DNA of 64,000 bases from Paragorgia papillata (GCA_035771165.1 JAWNZC010000322.1:5300001-5364000), one strand, 5' to 3'. Numbered from the stretch's first letter, positions 1 to 46,389 are shown. The notes: a model not told the origin generated them from the sequence alone. A program made the numbers and translations.

Positions 1-46
1 TGGATATGGAGTTTATGAGCAGTCTGAGTGTCAATATCCAGCAATG
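1..46 (-). CDS. SRA1: SRA1-like gene, exon 5 (partial, runs off the window)
   Basis: A minus-strand acceptor (attgcag) precedes a frame that continues exon 4 in phase 1 and reads ALLDIDTQTAHKLHI. This resembles the conserved helix of the SRA1 C-terminal domain, which in vertebrates reads roughly DAADDIHRSLMVDH. The gene continues to the left of the window, so the stop codon is not seen. Confidence 0.72.
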
Positions 47-580
47 CTGCAATGATAAATATCACAGATTTTTAATATAATTATTTTACAGTTGATCCAT
101 GTACCCAGTCAGCTGGGGGAAAGTTCTAAGGTGCAAGTAGGGCAAATTGAGCTTCAACGGTGCAAGATGACAAGGGTCAAAGTCTATTAGGAGACGACTG
201 ACAGATCTTGCTCAAAAAGTATACTCAAAAAGTATATAAATGGAAAGTTGTATACCACTATACCCTCAACTTATATATCGGCGACATGAGTAAACCAATT
301 TACGCGAGTGTCCGCTAAACCAGTTTGGTTTATTGTGTGTATAATATCGTGGGAGGCCTCCCATCAGACTTCGTTATTTTCTCAATCTTATCTTGTATTT
401 CTTTACTTTTTGTCTGCATTGCGGTGCTGTAATGAGTCACGAGTTACAAGTAGCAGTGCTTTAAATTCTGCCTGTGAATTCGTTGGCGCGAAATCAAGGC
501 ACAGCACCGCCCTTTACGACTGTGTCTGTGATTAATCTTCCTCACATATTTTAATTTAATACAATAATTATTTAAACTAC
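47..580 (-). other. SRA1 intron 4
   Basis: This is the intron between the exon 4 donor (gcaaacg|gtagtt on the minus strand) and the exon 5 acceptor. I see no other gene in it. Confidence 0.6.
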
Positions 581-689
581 CGTTTGCTAGTGACTTCATA
601 GTCATTTGAACAGGTAATGACAGTTTTTCATCTAGCCATTGTTTCTGCATGATTCCAATTTTCTTTTTAACATCTTCAACTTCCCGATT
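581..689 (-). CDS. SRA1: SRA1-like gene, exon 4 (core of SRA1 domain)
   Basis: This exon of 109 nt has a clean acceptor (ttactacag) and donor (gtagtt). It encodes NREVEDVKKKIGIMQKQW, then LDEKLSLPVQMTMKSLAN. The order KKKIG..Q.QW..KLS.PV matches the most conserved part of the SRA1 domain (vertebrate DDISRRLALLQEQW then GKLSIPVKKRM). It joins exon 3 in phase 0 and leaves in phase 1. SRA1 protein is a nuclear-receptor coregulator with a helical-bundle C-terminal domain; that role is known for the family and only inferred here. Confidence 0.85.
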
Positions 690-1156
690 CTGTAGTAAAA
701 TAGAAGTTGACATGAGTAAAGAATAAGTGCCAACAGAATTCAGATTTCAGCTACTACAATATATTAATATTTCGATAATTATTGCTTCATTACCCTGAAG
801 GCCTCTCAATGACGAGTAAAATCGTCTGGCGTTAGGCAAAGTAAAATACTAAAAGGGAATTCAGGGTTGAGAAGCTTAATTTTAAAGGTTTTCGTCGGAA
901 TAGTTATATAATTTAAAATAGATTTGTGTATTTTACACGTTAATTACTTATTTGCTGAGCTCTGGTTATTTATCTGTTGGCATTGCTCTGGAGAAGGCCC
1001 AAGTCAACAATTGAAAAATAAACAATAAATTTATACGGTGAATCCACAAAAATTTCAAATTATACTGCTAATTTTAAATCAAATACTCAACATTCTATCT
1101 TAAACTGATTACAAACACCAAAATTTTCGGTATTATGAAAAAATTGTACAGCAACC

Positions 1157-1648
1157 GTAGAATCCCGAAAGTAGCGGCCCCCCCGAAAGTAGCCCCCCCC
1201 CGAAAGTAGCGGCAAAGATGGTAATAATTCCATGTCCTAAATAACCCAGGTACTTCATGAAAGCCTTACCCCAACACACACCCTAACCTAACCGAAAAAT
1301 TCGTGAAGATAGGACATGGATTTATAACCCAAATTGGAGATGTTTAAAAAATTTCCGAAAGTAGCGCCCCCCCCCCCCCCCCCCCCCCGTAAGTAGCGAC
1401 CCTTCGTAACTCGAAAGCGTTAAGTTTCAACTATCAACGTACCAAAGCTATAGTGTAAAACAGTCAAAGTCGAAATGGCATAAGGAAAAAATAAAGGAAA
1501 TTAAATGTGGTAAATAGGAAGGGACAAAGAATATTCCACAGTATGTTAACATATTTTACCACCCGAAGGTAGCGCCCCCCCGTAAGTAGCGGCCCCCAAC
1601 AGCGGATAAAACCGAAAGTAAGGGGGGCCGGTACTTTCGGGATTCTAC
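1157..1648. mobile_element. MITE with poly-C interior
   Basis: Terminal inverted repeats GTAGAATCCCGAAAGTAGC (1157 onward) and its near-complement ending at 1648 flank 492 bp. Inside, cgaaagtagcg followed by a run of C recurs several times, including a run of about 23 C near 1367-1388. No ORF is present. Target duplication is unclear. Confidence 0.6.
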
Positions 1649-1734
1649 GTCGCTTTAATACAGTTAGATTTACATTAATGAGTGTCTGTCTTCCTCATAG
1701 AAAATGTGGGTTTTCAGGACCGACGAAAGAAATT

Positions 1735-1998
1735 TTGGGCCCCTGGCCAAAAAGATATTTGTGCCCCCCGAGATATGTCCCATTTTATTGAGTCATAAAA
1801 GCCTACCATGGTGGTAGAAAAGCTACAGTTTAAAGGGCTCCCATGGCAGTAATAAAACCACCCCTCGTGACAGTCATAAATCCATTAGGCACGCAATGTA
1901 ATATAAAGATTAATGCTATCGATTAATGTAATATAAAGATTAATGTTTTTTTTTGTTTCATTAAAAATGGGCCCCACCCCTTTTGGCCATGGGCCCCT
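1735..1998. mobile_element. Small inverted-repeat element
   Basis: The left end gggcccctggccaaaa is mirrored near 1978-1997 by ttttggccatgggcccct. The element is about 260 bp with no coding content. Confidence 0.45.
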
Positions 1999-2114
1999 GC
2001 TCAATGACGAGGCTGACCTCCCTCTCATCATGCCTGTGACTTTGGCTCACTAGAGGTTTTGCCTTTTGGTCTCCATGTAGTTACAGTATGAATACTGTAT
2101 GTGTCTACCAGTAC

Positions 2115-3033
2115 CTTTAAGATATTGCTGCATTTCAAGATGGTTTCTTCTAGTGCATCAAATGTGACCTTCATTGCTTCTTGACTATCAAATTCGTCAC
2201 TGTTATGCCTACTGACGTCATTAGACCTATATCCATTATCAGGAGAAGAGCTTCGTGGTGTACTGCATGCACTGTGAACATCAGTTGGTGTTGAAATTGG
2301 TGATTTGTTTATTGTTGGTAGTAGTGGAACAGGAGAAATTGAAGGAGAGTTTCTACCACTACCAGTTATTGGTGGTGGTGTATAAAAACGTGGACCTGAG
2401 CCATTCTGATAAAAGTCCTATTAAGAACTGGACTTCTCTTTCCTATAGCATCAGGTAGTAATGGAGTAAAACTATTGGTACTGGTTGGAGATGGTGTAAA
2501 AATCAATGGTGCAGGTGCTATCTCCTTTTTATGAAAAGTAGATAATATATTTTGTGAAAATGGAGTCTCTCCCACAGAGTTCTGAGTATTCTCTGAGGAG
2601 TCTAATGAAATGTCTGGATTTGACCGAACATGGCTTGTATCCAAGGCACTTGAAACTGGCATCATGTTGAGGCTACTAGGAAAAGAGAACAATGGTTTCC
2701 CAAGACTTGATGGTACTGAGGTAGTTACTGGTGAGGATATTTTTAGTGGAGCAGTGGTTGCTGTTGGTACCAGTGGATGAACAACACCTGTGTTTGGTGG
2801 CAACTGTGATGCTGAAAGATCTAATGTATTTGGTGGATTAGACAGAAAGTTCTGAAGTGGGTACTGGGATGGGACTTGAGATGCATCAGGAAAGCTTTGA
2901 TATTCTGTTCCCAGTGGTGGTGTAAATGAGCCACTGGAATGTCGGCTGTGGCATGGTGATATGGCAGGAGGTATAGAAGGTTGAACTGGTTGCAATGATG
3001 GACTGTGTTGACCCAAGCCAAGACTTGAGAAGC
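2115..3033 (-). CDS. SRA1: SRA1-like gene, exon 3 (Pro/Ser/Thr-rich linker plus start of SRA1 domain)
   Basis: The acceptor tcttatctag and the donor aaag|gtactg define a 919-nt exon. It begins GFSSLGLGQHSPSLQPV and continues as about 300 residues rich in Pro, Ser and Thr. It ends in DSQEAMKVTFDALEETILKC, which matches the first helix of the SRA1 domain (vertebrate VMEDVLRPLEQALEDC). The frame breaks once near 2411-2414: the upstream frame would stop at TAA about 40 nt later, while the downstream frame is open to the donor. One extra base in the short A/T run there would join both frames, and exon phases then fit exactly. This is either an assembly indel or a real frameshift. Vertebrate SRA1 is about 230 residues, so this linker is unusually long. 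Confidence 0.75.
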
Positions 3034-3259
3034 CTAGATAAGACATAGAAATACAACATTACTAAAAGCTGGAAAAAATTAATACATAAAAAAACAAAAC
3101 AAAAAGTCGCACATTGATTTTAGGCATTGCTATATCCCCAGTGCGCAACCACTGTAACATCTCAGTACAGCATTTATACTGTAGCACAAAAGAATTTGCC
3201 GTACTTGGTCTGGGAACATTCAAATTTCAAACTAGAATAATATAGAATACCAGTATGTA

Positions 3260-3980
3260 CATGTATTAAACACTTATTTACTGGCACCGAGGGAAATAGT
3301 TTGTTTTGTGGCCCTGAGACCGCCATTGTTTCCCAAGGCGAAGCCAGTAAATTTTATTAAGTGTTTTGTTATATATCAAGTGTCAAATGACAACAACAAT
3401 ATTGAGCAAAAAAAGAAAAAACAAACAAAGACAAACTGAACCTGACCATCTACTTCCGGTTTTGATATTTTTCCCTAGGGAAAAATAAATGTAATGTTAC
3501 CCGCTGCCATGGGTTACGCGGGAAACATCACGATTTTATAACAACACATGTTGTTATATATCACGTGTCAAAGTCCGTTTTTCTAGCTCTCTGATTAGGC
3601 GAGCGGTCCTCGCGTGGCGGTCCGAAAATCGTGATGTTTCCCGCGTAACCCATGGCAGTGGGTATCATTACATTTATTTTTTTTCCCCTAGGGAAAAATA
3701 TCAAAACCGTAAGTAGATGGTCAGGTTCAGTTTGTCTTTGTTTTCTTCAGTTCTCTTTCATTAAAAACAATGTCTGAAGATTTTACTCAACATTTTTGTG
3801 GTCATTTGACACTTGATATATAACAAAACACTTATTTACTGATACCTCGGGAAAACGGTGTGTTTTGTGGCCCCTCGACTGCTCGTTGTTGCCCTCGGCT
3901 TCGCCTCGGGAAACAACGGCAGTCTCGGGGCCACAAAACACACTGTTTCCGTCGGCGCCAGCAAATAAGTGTTTAATATA
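3260..3980. repeat. Nested inverted-repeat cluster in SRA1 intron 2
   Basis: Arms at about 3425-3560 and 3625-3745 are complementary (cccgctgccatgggttacgcg against cgcgtaacccatggcagtggg). A second hairpin at 3829-3975 has ends aacacttatttactg and cagcaaataagtgttt. A related copy lies at about 41415-41740 in a STIM intron. These look like non-autonomous DNA elements. No coding potential is seen. Confidence 0.55.
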
Positions 3981-4009
3981 TAACAACAGTAGTTGTGTTA
4001 TGTCCTTTA

Positions 4010-4331
4010 CGATAAGCGCTAACCGAGTCCTTGAGAACACCACCAGTTGCGTCGGATGAGAAATTGGACATTTGTTTGCATTGAGCACGATGCGTTCATA
4101 CACTTTAGACAATACGGGCAAGATTGAAACTGGGCTGGGATCACAGTTGGCTTGAACCATATTGAACTTTGGTATAGCGCGAATTCGGGCGACTTTCCAC
4201 GGCGATGGAAATACATGTTTAGAAATGCAGTTATACAAAATGTGGGTTAGTGGTGATGTTAGCCGATCAGCGATGATCTTGAGGAACTTCACTGGAATGT
4301 TATCTGGGCCACAGGAGCAGTCAGATCTCAA
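4010..4331 (-). pseudogene. Non-LTR retrotransposon reverse transcriptase fragment
   Basis: The minus strand encodes SCGPDNIPVKFLKIIADRL, then WKVARIRAIPK and VSILPVLSKVYERIV. These are the N-terminal blocks of non-LTR reverse transcriptases (S.GPD.IP...LK; W....I.PI.K; R.ISIL...SK..E). Only this block survives, so it is a truncated relic. Confidence 0.75.
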
Positions 4332-4381
4332 AGTTTTCAGCTCATGGAAAACCTCCTGGAAGGAAACCCTCCTTAGGGGGT

Positions 4382-4799
4382 GATTACATGGACCCGGCTA
4401 GCCGGGCCAGATCGGTAAACCGGGCTAGCCCGCGTCCTATTAAATTGTATGTTTTTCCAACGTTTCAACTGACGGGAGCGAAAAAGATGGCGGCGGTACA
4501 TTTAACCAGAATGCTTTGCGACCTCAAATAACGACTAAACGTTGTTTATCATGCTAAATGGATTAAGTAAGCAAGAATTCATTACTACCAAAGTTGATCG
4601 TTTTAAAACCATACCTTTCAATAATTCTGCAAAAAACAATATTTACTGCACGCAAAGGATTGCGGTTAAATGTACAAGTCGCCATCTTTTTCGGTACGGT
4701 CAATTACATGGCAAGCGGGCTAGGCGGGTTTGTCGGGATCCCGGTTGTCACAACTGGGCTATATAGCCTGGTAACCGGGATGAAAATGTCCATGTAATC
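4382..4799. mobile_element. MITE-like element with GATTACATGGAC ends
   Basis: GATTACATGGAC at 4382 is exactly complementary to GTCCATGTAATC ending at 4799. Inside are further pairings (ggctagccgg and relatives). The style matches elements at 11081 and 38194 but the ends differ. No clear target duplication is seen. Confidence 0.55.
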
Positions 4800-4935
4800 G
4801 TTTCGTCCCGGCAAAGCGGGCTGAAAAACTGTTGAACTCGCTTCGACGAAGTCACAACATTCGATTATGTTGGTGTTCGCATTAGTAATATCCTCTCATG
4901 AGAACAACACATTAACAAACTATGTCAACGAACAT

Positions 4936-5990
4936 ATCCTAAATTTGGTTTATTGAATCGTCTATCTCTATTCTTACCAAAAACAATTTTACTTCGAATC
5001 TATAAACAAACCATATTACCCATACTGGACTACGGTTGTATTGTGTGGCACGAGTGCGGGTCAACTCAAACAAAACGGACAGAAAAACTGCAGAACCGTG
5101 CCATGAGAATTATCCTCCATCAAGGAAGGCAAAAATGTACGCAGGAAATGCGTAACAGGGGCGGATTTAGGGGTGGTGGATTGGGTGGCTAGCCACCCCC
5201 CTCTTTGGTCTAGAAAAAATTATTAAAAGACGCTAAATATAATTATTGCAGGTCTAACAGCTCTAGTTAAAATGAAGTTGCAGTTTTCATTTGTTGTTTT
5301 TTAAGTGTTTACATAAATATTTTATACTGTAAGTACATGTAACCCAAAAATATAACCTTTTTTCTATACTGCGGAGTACTCAAACGTGCCATCAAATGGC
5401 TCTCAAGAATTTCCGGGGGACATGCCCCCAGAACCCCCTAAAAGGGTCGGCTTCACCCTAGGACACCCCCCTTTCAACAATCCTAGATCCGCCCCTGCGT
5501 AATGAGTTGAAGTTGTTGTCTTTGAACAGCAGGCGACGTTTTTTACGATTTCTAATAATTTTTAAAATACTACATAATTTGGACTGCCCTGATCAGTTAA
5601 GAGATATTTTTAAATTATGGCTTAACACGCATGACTGGGACTTGCGAGACAAAACGTTATTAGATCTCCCAAAGGTAAAAAGTGCAATAGGGCAATCCAT
5701 GTTCAAGTATGCAGCTGCAAAGGATTGGAACTCTTTGCCTTCGGAATTCAGAGAACTTACATCTATCTCTAGTTTTAAACGTAGTATTTTCATGCACCTA
5801 TTAGAAACTGACAATAATACCGACATTTGTAGTTTATAAATTTCCTATAACTGTTATTTTCCTTACTTTCGTTCACTTTGTATTAATAATTTAGTTACCA
5901 TCTATAATTAAGCACTGTTCTCCTGTTAATACCAGCATTTATGCTGACAGGATCTTCAACAGTTTCAATAAAGATTTTATTATTATTACA
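4936..5990 (+). pseudogene. Non-LTR (CR1/L2/jockey-like) retrotransposon 3' end, split by a MITE
   Basis: The left part encodes LPILDYGCIVWHECG and KLQNRAMRIIL. The right part (from 5503) encodes RRRFLRFLIIFKILHNL, then WNSLPSEFRELTSISSFKRS. These are the usual C-terminal blocks after the reverse transcriptase of this group. Removing the insert at 5156-5497 plus one target copy joins the two parts in frame. The 3' end is at aataaagattttattattatta (about 5966-5988). Confidence 0.8.
5156..5497. mobile_element. 342-bp MITE inside a LINE ORF
   Basis: Terminal inverted repeats CAGGGGCGGAT and ATCCGCCCCTG are flanked on both sides by a CGTAA target duplication (5151-5155 and 5498-5502). The element carries no ORF. 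Its insertion interrupts the LINE reading frame, so it is younger than the LINE copy. Confidence 0.85.
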
Positions 5991-6186
5991 CGCGTTCGTT
6001 TACTTGACTGTGTGAATAAATAGTGCTGAAAGGAACTGAAATAGAACATCAGAACGTTGTTCGTGTGTTTCGTGATCATAGCGAAGACATAATAAATTCA
6101 TTTTGAAGACGCTTTCGTGGGTTAGCTAATATGGCTAAGACTATGTCTATAACAATCTTTTTATTAAAGATTGTTTCTCGTCTTCG

Positions 6187-6319
6187 AGAAGAATGAGTTG
6201 AGAACTTACGACGTCATAGACTCAACAAAAACAAAACATCATTGTTGTTGTCATTTGTCAATAAGAGTCATTGTTGTTATTGAGTCTATGATGTCATAAG
6301 CTCCCTCGACTCATTCTTC
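6187..6319. repeat. Hairpin repeat
   Basis: gaagaatgagttgag...cgtcatagactcaa (6187-6225) is imperfectly complementary to ttgagtctatgatgtcat...actcattcttc (6280-6319). Both arms contain a cgtcat/atgatgtcat motif. It is a non-coding inverted repeat in SRA1 intron 2. Confidence 0.5.
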
Positions 6320-8160
6320 TTAAGCTAGGGCACTTTAATGGCGGCGCTGTAAAATATCACCTTTTCTACAACGAATTTTGAAATGAAACTTTGCACGATT
6401 ACCAACTACCTTAACATCTTTAGGATTAACAATATTTTCATCAAAGAACCATTTTAAACCCTGCTCAAGAAACAAATTGTGTGTTATAATCTTTGCTTTT
6501 CCATCGTAATAATATTTGTTTATTCATAGGATATTGTTAGTTTTGATGTAGAACAGAGAAATTCATAATGTCTTGAAAATCAGTGATAATATAAACTACA
6601 GTATAGAAATACACAAACGCAATAAGTCCTAGCCCACTTTTACATAATTTTTTTCAAATACACCCCTGACTCAAAGTGCCATCAAAATTTATAGTGTTAC
6701 GTACAGTTCTTTTTCTCATGTTTACAAAGAACACTGCTACAGCATCTAAAATTATTTGCATTTTCCAAAGGCATTTGAAGTGATTGAAAACTACTCAAAT
6801 AACATACTGCTGGCTATATTCAGTTGTGGCATTTCAAATTCATTTAGATTAAAATAACAAAAAAATGTTTTCATTTTCATTGAAATCTGAAGTGCCAAAA
6901 CTGTTTTCAGTTTCCTTCTACTCAACATGTTGTTCTGCTTCATATGTAAACGTTGATTTGTTTCTGTTCTTTTGAAAGGGATATACCGATATACATATCC
7001 CAAAAAACCCTTTCTCAAGTCTTTTTGTCAAGAATAGACAATAATTTTTCACAATAACTTTTAATAATATTTATATAATAACAATTATAAACAATATAAT
7101 ATATAAATTTTATATAATAACAATAACTAATAATATTTGTAATACCAGTATCCACAAGTTCAACCACACCACAGCCAAATGGGTGATTAGATGAAAATAG
7201 GTTTTGACTTTTCAACTCTCGTGTAATTTGTGTGTAAGTGGACTACACGCATGTCGAGATTAAAACGTTCCCCAGGCTCCAGACCTTTAGCCCTCTAACT
7301 AGGCTCAGAGACTACTGTTAAAACTGGATTTGCCCTATTATTCTTTATTGAGTTGTTCTACACTGCACAAGAAAATGCTGACAGAGAAGAAGGAAAGCAC
7401 GAAGGAAAGCAGCCTCGTGAATCACATTTTGGTTGTGGGCAATGTAATGTAACATTATTTGTGTTGTGTAAAGGTGACTGTTAGACAGTGTAGCATATAG
7501 CCAACCTTCTGAAGATCATTAACTGTTTCAATTTTGTTATTCTTGAAACTTAGTTATTTATGTTCGACTTCTTATCAAATGTATTCTTATGTGTGTGTGT
7601 AGTTTTAATAGAAAAATATGCAAATTTAAACTTTAAATGATAATTGGCTAACCTTCAATGGTGCCAAATTTAAAATTTGAACTTCAATCTCCAGTTCAGA
7701 TTCTCATAATCATGTCTGTAGTACACTGACAACCATGTTATAGTATGCAAATGATTCAAAATGTTATGACCTTTAACTTTACTTGTAAACTAGGGGTGAA
7801 ATGCTGTAGTTTTCTTAGTACCGTATTGAATAAAAACTTTGGCCTTGTATAATATTTGTTGTTGGTAGCCAAATTAACTTGGGCAGGAGTTGCATAACAG
7901 GGTCGATTAAGTCGGACAGGGTCAATTAAGTCAGACATGAAAGGGATTTGTGTTCAAAAAACTTTTTAAGCCAGAGTAGCATTAAACTATGTAGGATTCA
8001 ATTTCTTCACCTGACTGCATTGAGAATTTATATGTTGCTTCTTAAAAATTTTCACTAATATAACTGCTGTGCTTAATTTTATGAATTAATTGTTGCTGAC
8101 AGATATGTAGCTGTGTGTCCCAAACCAATTAACTTTATTGTATACCATGTTTACAGGTAT
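6320..8160. other. SRA1 intron 2, no gene seen
   Basis: This is AT-rich intronic sequence with short AT runs (about 7040-7140). Short open frames here have no recognisable domains and no flanking splice sites that extend SRA1. Confidence 0.5.
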
Positions 8161-8192
8161 TATTAATTTATTATATATATATATATATATAT

Positions 8193-8240
8193 AGTCACCT
8201 GATGATCCCGTTTAGGGAGAAACCTCTGGTAGCGAAGACT
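8193..8240 (+). ncRNA. Hammerhead ribozyme, family a (HHR-1)
   Basis: The core CTGATGA is at 8199-8205. Stem II is TCCC/GGGA (8206-8209, 8215-8218) with loop GTTTA. GAAA is at 8219-8222. Stem III is ACC/GGT with a TCT loop, and the predicted cleavage is after GTA at 8231. Stem I pairs weakly next to the core but AGTC (8193-8196) can pair with GACT (8237-8240). It lies between two (TA)n tracts in SRA1 intron 2, antisense to that gene. The core layout is visible directly; self-cleavage is inferred. Confidence 0.72.
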
Positions 8241-8266
8241 TTAAGGTAAAACTATACTTCATACTT

Positions 8267-8267
<1 letters not shown>

Positions 8268-8318
<51 letters not shown>
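8268..8318. repeat. (TA)n microsatellite after HHR-1
   Basis: About 50 bp of alternating TA begins 28 nt after the ribozyme. A shorter TA tract (8172-8192) precedes it. All hammerhead copies in this window are bounded by such tracts. Confidence 0.9.
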
Positions 8319-8322
<4 letters not shown>

Positions 8323-8698
8323 AATACAGGTATATTTAACAATTAGATTATGATCTCGAAATTTCTATGAGTGAATAGTTGATGAGAGCGAGCTTGAACT
8401 GTTTACATAACAGACTTTTATAAAATGTATATTAGCAAAACATTTGTCTATGCTAAAAAGAACTTCCTTTTTTGTGCAGTGTTCACAGACGATTTGTCTA
8501 CAGTTAACTTCCGCTGTCTATTTTATTCAGAATGGCATTTGTGTAGAGACGTCTAGCTAGCAATGTGAAATCAGTGGGCGTTTGTCTGCAGTAAACAGTA
8601 ACCATGAAACACACTAGTAAACAAAAATTATTTTTGTAGAAGAAAGCATTTTAAGAAATCCGAAAAAAAGATATCCCAATGTATAAAGCGTATCTTAC

Positions 8699-8914
8699 CG
8701 TTAGCAAGTTGATTAGGCTGATTATATAGATTTGTTGTGTTCTGATTTGATGGCGATGTTATTTTTCGACCAGTCAATGCCTCTTGATGAGATACCCGCT
8801 TTCTCAAGTCAAGTTTTGGGCCTTTCTTTGATGCAGTGACGCCAGTAAATGATAAAGTTGGAGGATCATTCCAACCGCGATCTGAGTCGCCATTATAAGT
8901 AATGACACCGGATA
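8699..8914 (-). CDS. SRA1: SRA1-like gene, exon 2 (GWNDPP motif)
   Basis: The acceptor ttgtttag and donor aacg|gtaaga bound 216 nt. The frame reads SGVITYNGDSDRGWNDPP, then LSFTGVTASKKGPKLDLRKR. RGWNDPP is the hallmark N-terminal motif of SRA1 proteins (vertebrate NKERGWNDPPQFSY, followed by a basic TKRV segment). Input phase 1 fits exon 1 and output phase 1 fits exon 3. Confidence 0.87.
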
Positions 8915-9472
8915 CTAAACAAAACAATAAATAGGAAGAGTTGATTCGACTCTCGAGTTAAAAATATGACCGTGTGCTTGATCGAAAACTTTTATATCGA
9001 TCAATTATTCAGTACACCTAAAGGATTTTTCATCTTATGATTATAGACTTTAATATAGGACCCATAAAATTCCCGACAAAAGCATTCTTTACTTTAAACT
9101 CTAATCGTTCTATTCTAGACGATGGATGAACGATTTGTTTCGCCATCTTACCAGAAACAATTATGATCAACACGCCATTTTGAAATTAAACTCTCTCTGC
9201 TGAAAACAGAAAACGTTCGAAATTATATACAATTCTACTTATTTTTTTTAATAAACTGAGGCGACACATAATAGTTATACTACTTGTGACTGTATGTTTC
9301 GTTAAAATACAATAATATTTCAACTAACTATTCCTCTTTGAAAAGTTACAAATTTGTCAGAATATTTTCCTCACAGCCACAGGTGAACAATAATTTTACA
9401 GAACATATATCGTCTTCGCAACCAAAGATATTATTCACATGTTAACGTAAATTTTCTTTTGTGTTTACGTAC

Positions 9473-9497
9473 CTACTGGTTCGGTGGGACCCATCAT
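9473..9497 (-). CDS. SRA1: SRA1-like gene, exon 1 with start codon
   Basis: The minus strand has two adjacent ATG codons (9497-9492), then GPTEPV and a strong donor g|gtacgt. The phase (1) matches exon 2, giving MMGPTEPVVSGVI. The exon is only 25 coding nt, so the call rests on the donor, the phase and the position next to the promoter. The gene is head to head with STIM, whose start is 481 bp away. Confidence 0.68.
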
Positions 9498-9978
9498 AAT
9501 CCGGTCCTTCTTCCAACAAAATCAATCTTTTTACCAAAGACGCCACCGCTTCCCTTGGCTTTACGTGTCAAAAGCACAGACCCATGACGTCACACGAAAA
9601 TAATTTGCCGGAAGTTTACGTAAATGAACGTGATGCCTCCTCCGAGCGTCGGCTTACGCGTGGTTTTGAATTTCACATATTTTTTATATACCTGACAAAT
9701 GTTTTCAATAAAGCGATAAAAAAATTTTAGTTTCGTTATAAAAAATAAATAAATAGATATTTTTAATTTGTATAAAACTTCAAACTTTTATTTTACACAG
9801 AAGCCGGAAACGGCACCCAGTTTCGCCCAGGGCCTTTCCGAACATGCTCCGATCATGTGTGTACATTAAAACAGGCATCCGATCCGGAAGCTCTCAACTC
9901 AAGCTCTGCTGCACATATGTTGTTGGAAACATCTTTGCAAGTGCTGTTGGTGTTCATGTTTACCTATTGATATGAATC
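9498..9978. promoter_or_regulatory. Divergent SRA1/STIM promoter region
   Basis: The two start codons are 481 bp apart on opposite strands. The gap is richer in GC than its surroundings. It holds a palindromic CRE-type site TGACGTCA (9585-9592), an ETS-type site CCGGAAGT (9608-9615) and another CCGGAAG (9884-9890). ETS and CRE sites are common in bidirectional housekeeping promoters of animals. Transcription starts cannot be placed from sequence. Confidence 0.65.
9917..9970 (+). other. Possible upstream ORF in STIM 5' leader
   Basis: An ATG at 9917 opens 17 codons ending in TGA at 9968-9970. A second ATG at 9972 opens a 23-codon frame that overlaps the STIM start and stops at 10041-10043. 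If the leader includes these, they could damp translation of STIM. Confidence 0.3.
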
Positions 9979-45597
<35,619 letters not shown>

Positions 45598-45775
45598 TTT
45601 CTGTAGTTTTTTAGCAAAGAACTTAGTTGTGGATAGTATTGTGTATTTATGAACTGGTATTAATATTATTTAACTCGATCATCTGTACGTTAGCTCTGTA
45701 TATAGTGTTTAGGGTATAGAATGCAGTAAACTTGCCAAAAGTCGACCACACCTACAACATGTATGTATATACGAG

Positions 45776-45781
45776 AATAAA
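45776..45781 (+). terminator. Candidate STIM polyadenylation signal
   Basis: AATAAA lies 179 bp after the STIM stop and is followed by GT-rich sequence. Whether it is used is unknown. Confidence 0.5.
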
Positions 45782-46054
45782 GACGAGTGGTGGATTTTAT
45801 TTTTACTTGGAGGGATGTAAATTTAATTACATTTTTTTGTTTGGAAAGTGAGGGAGTGTGAATATGAAGCCAACCTATAAATTCAGACCGGGCAGAATGT
45901 TTGTTAATTTCAAGTGAATTTGATACCAATTAACTTGGGAAAACTGTCTGCATGAATTAGACAAATTGAAATCTTCATTTTAGTGCAGCAGCCAGATATA
46001 TATATACATATATATTCAAACAAACAAAGTGTTGTTCGCGAAATGTCGAAAAGT

Positions 46055-46077
46055 ACTCAATACCGTAAAGATAGAGC
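46055..46077 (-). repeat. Orphan copy of the hammerhead-tail hairpin
   Basis: On the minus strand GCTC-TATC-tttac-GGTA-TT-GAGT is the same hairpin found after the ribozymes, followed by cgacatttcgcgaac as in the family a tail and then a TA-rich tract. No ribozyme remains next to it. Confidence 0.6.
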
Positions 46078-46140
46078 GAATATATAGCGACCATATAGAG
46101 CGAATAATATAGCGACCATCAACATTTGAGGTAAGCCCAC

Positions 46141-46280
46141 TTATAGTATATATATATATATATATATATAACCTAGGTACTTTATGTAAGCCCGACCCGG
46201 CGGCCCCAACACAAACGCTAATCAACCGAAAATTCGTGCGACTATGACATGGGCTTATATTATCTAACATCTGGTAAGGA
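46141..46280. repeat. Dispersed repeat with ccaggtact...ggacatgg
   Basis: A (TA)n tract is followed by acctaggtactttatgtaag and, later, aaaattcgtgcgactatgac. Related copies are at 1220-1325 (inside the poly-C MITE) and 53300-53665. Confidence 0.45.
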
Positions 46281-46389
46281 CGTCTGCTGAATATTCGGCA
46301 CCTACCAATACTAAGAAGGGTTTTGATTGGTTTAGTTGTAAATGATCGCTTGGATCTACCGAATCTAGCACTGTAGGTTCAGGGGTGGC

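Larger units (their letters stand above)
690..2114 (-). other. SRA1 intron 3, filled with short inverted-repeat elements
   Basis: It contains a copy of a short repeat with aaaatcgtctggcgttagg (about 805-835), a cytosine-rich inverted-repeat element (1157-1648) and a second small inverted-repeat element (about 1735-1998). No coding exon is seen. Confidence 0.6.

Noticed and set aside
2255..2458. Plus-strand frame opposite SRA1 exon 3
   Set aside because: It is a shadow of the Pro/Ser/Thr-rich minus-strand coding region.
7511..7560. Possible hammerhead (ctgaaga ... gaaac)
   Set aside because: The roughly 30 nt between core halves cannot form stem II and no stem I pairing exists.
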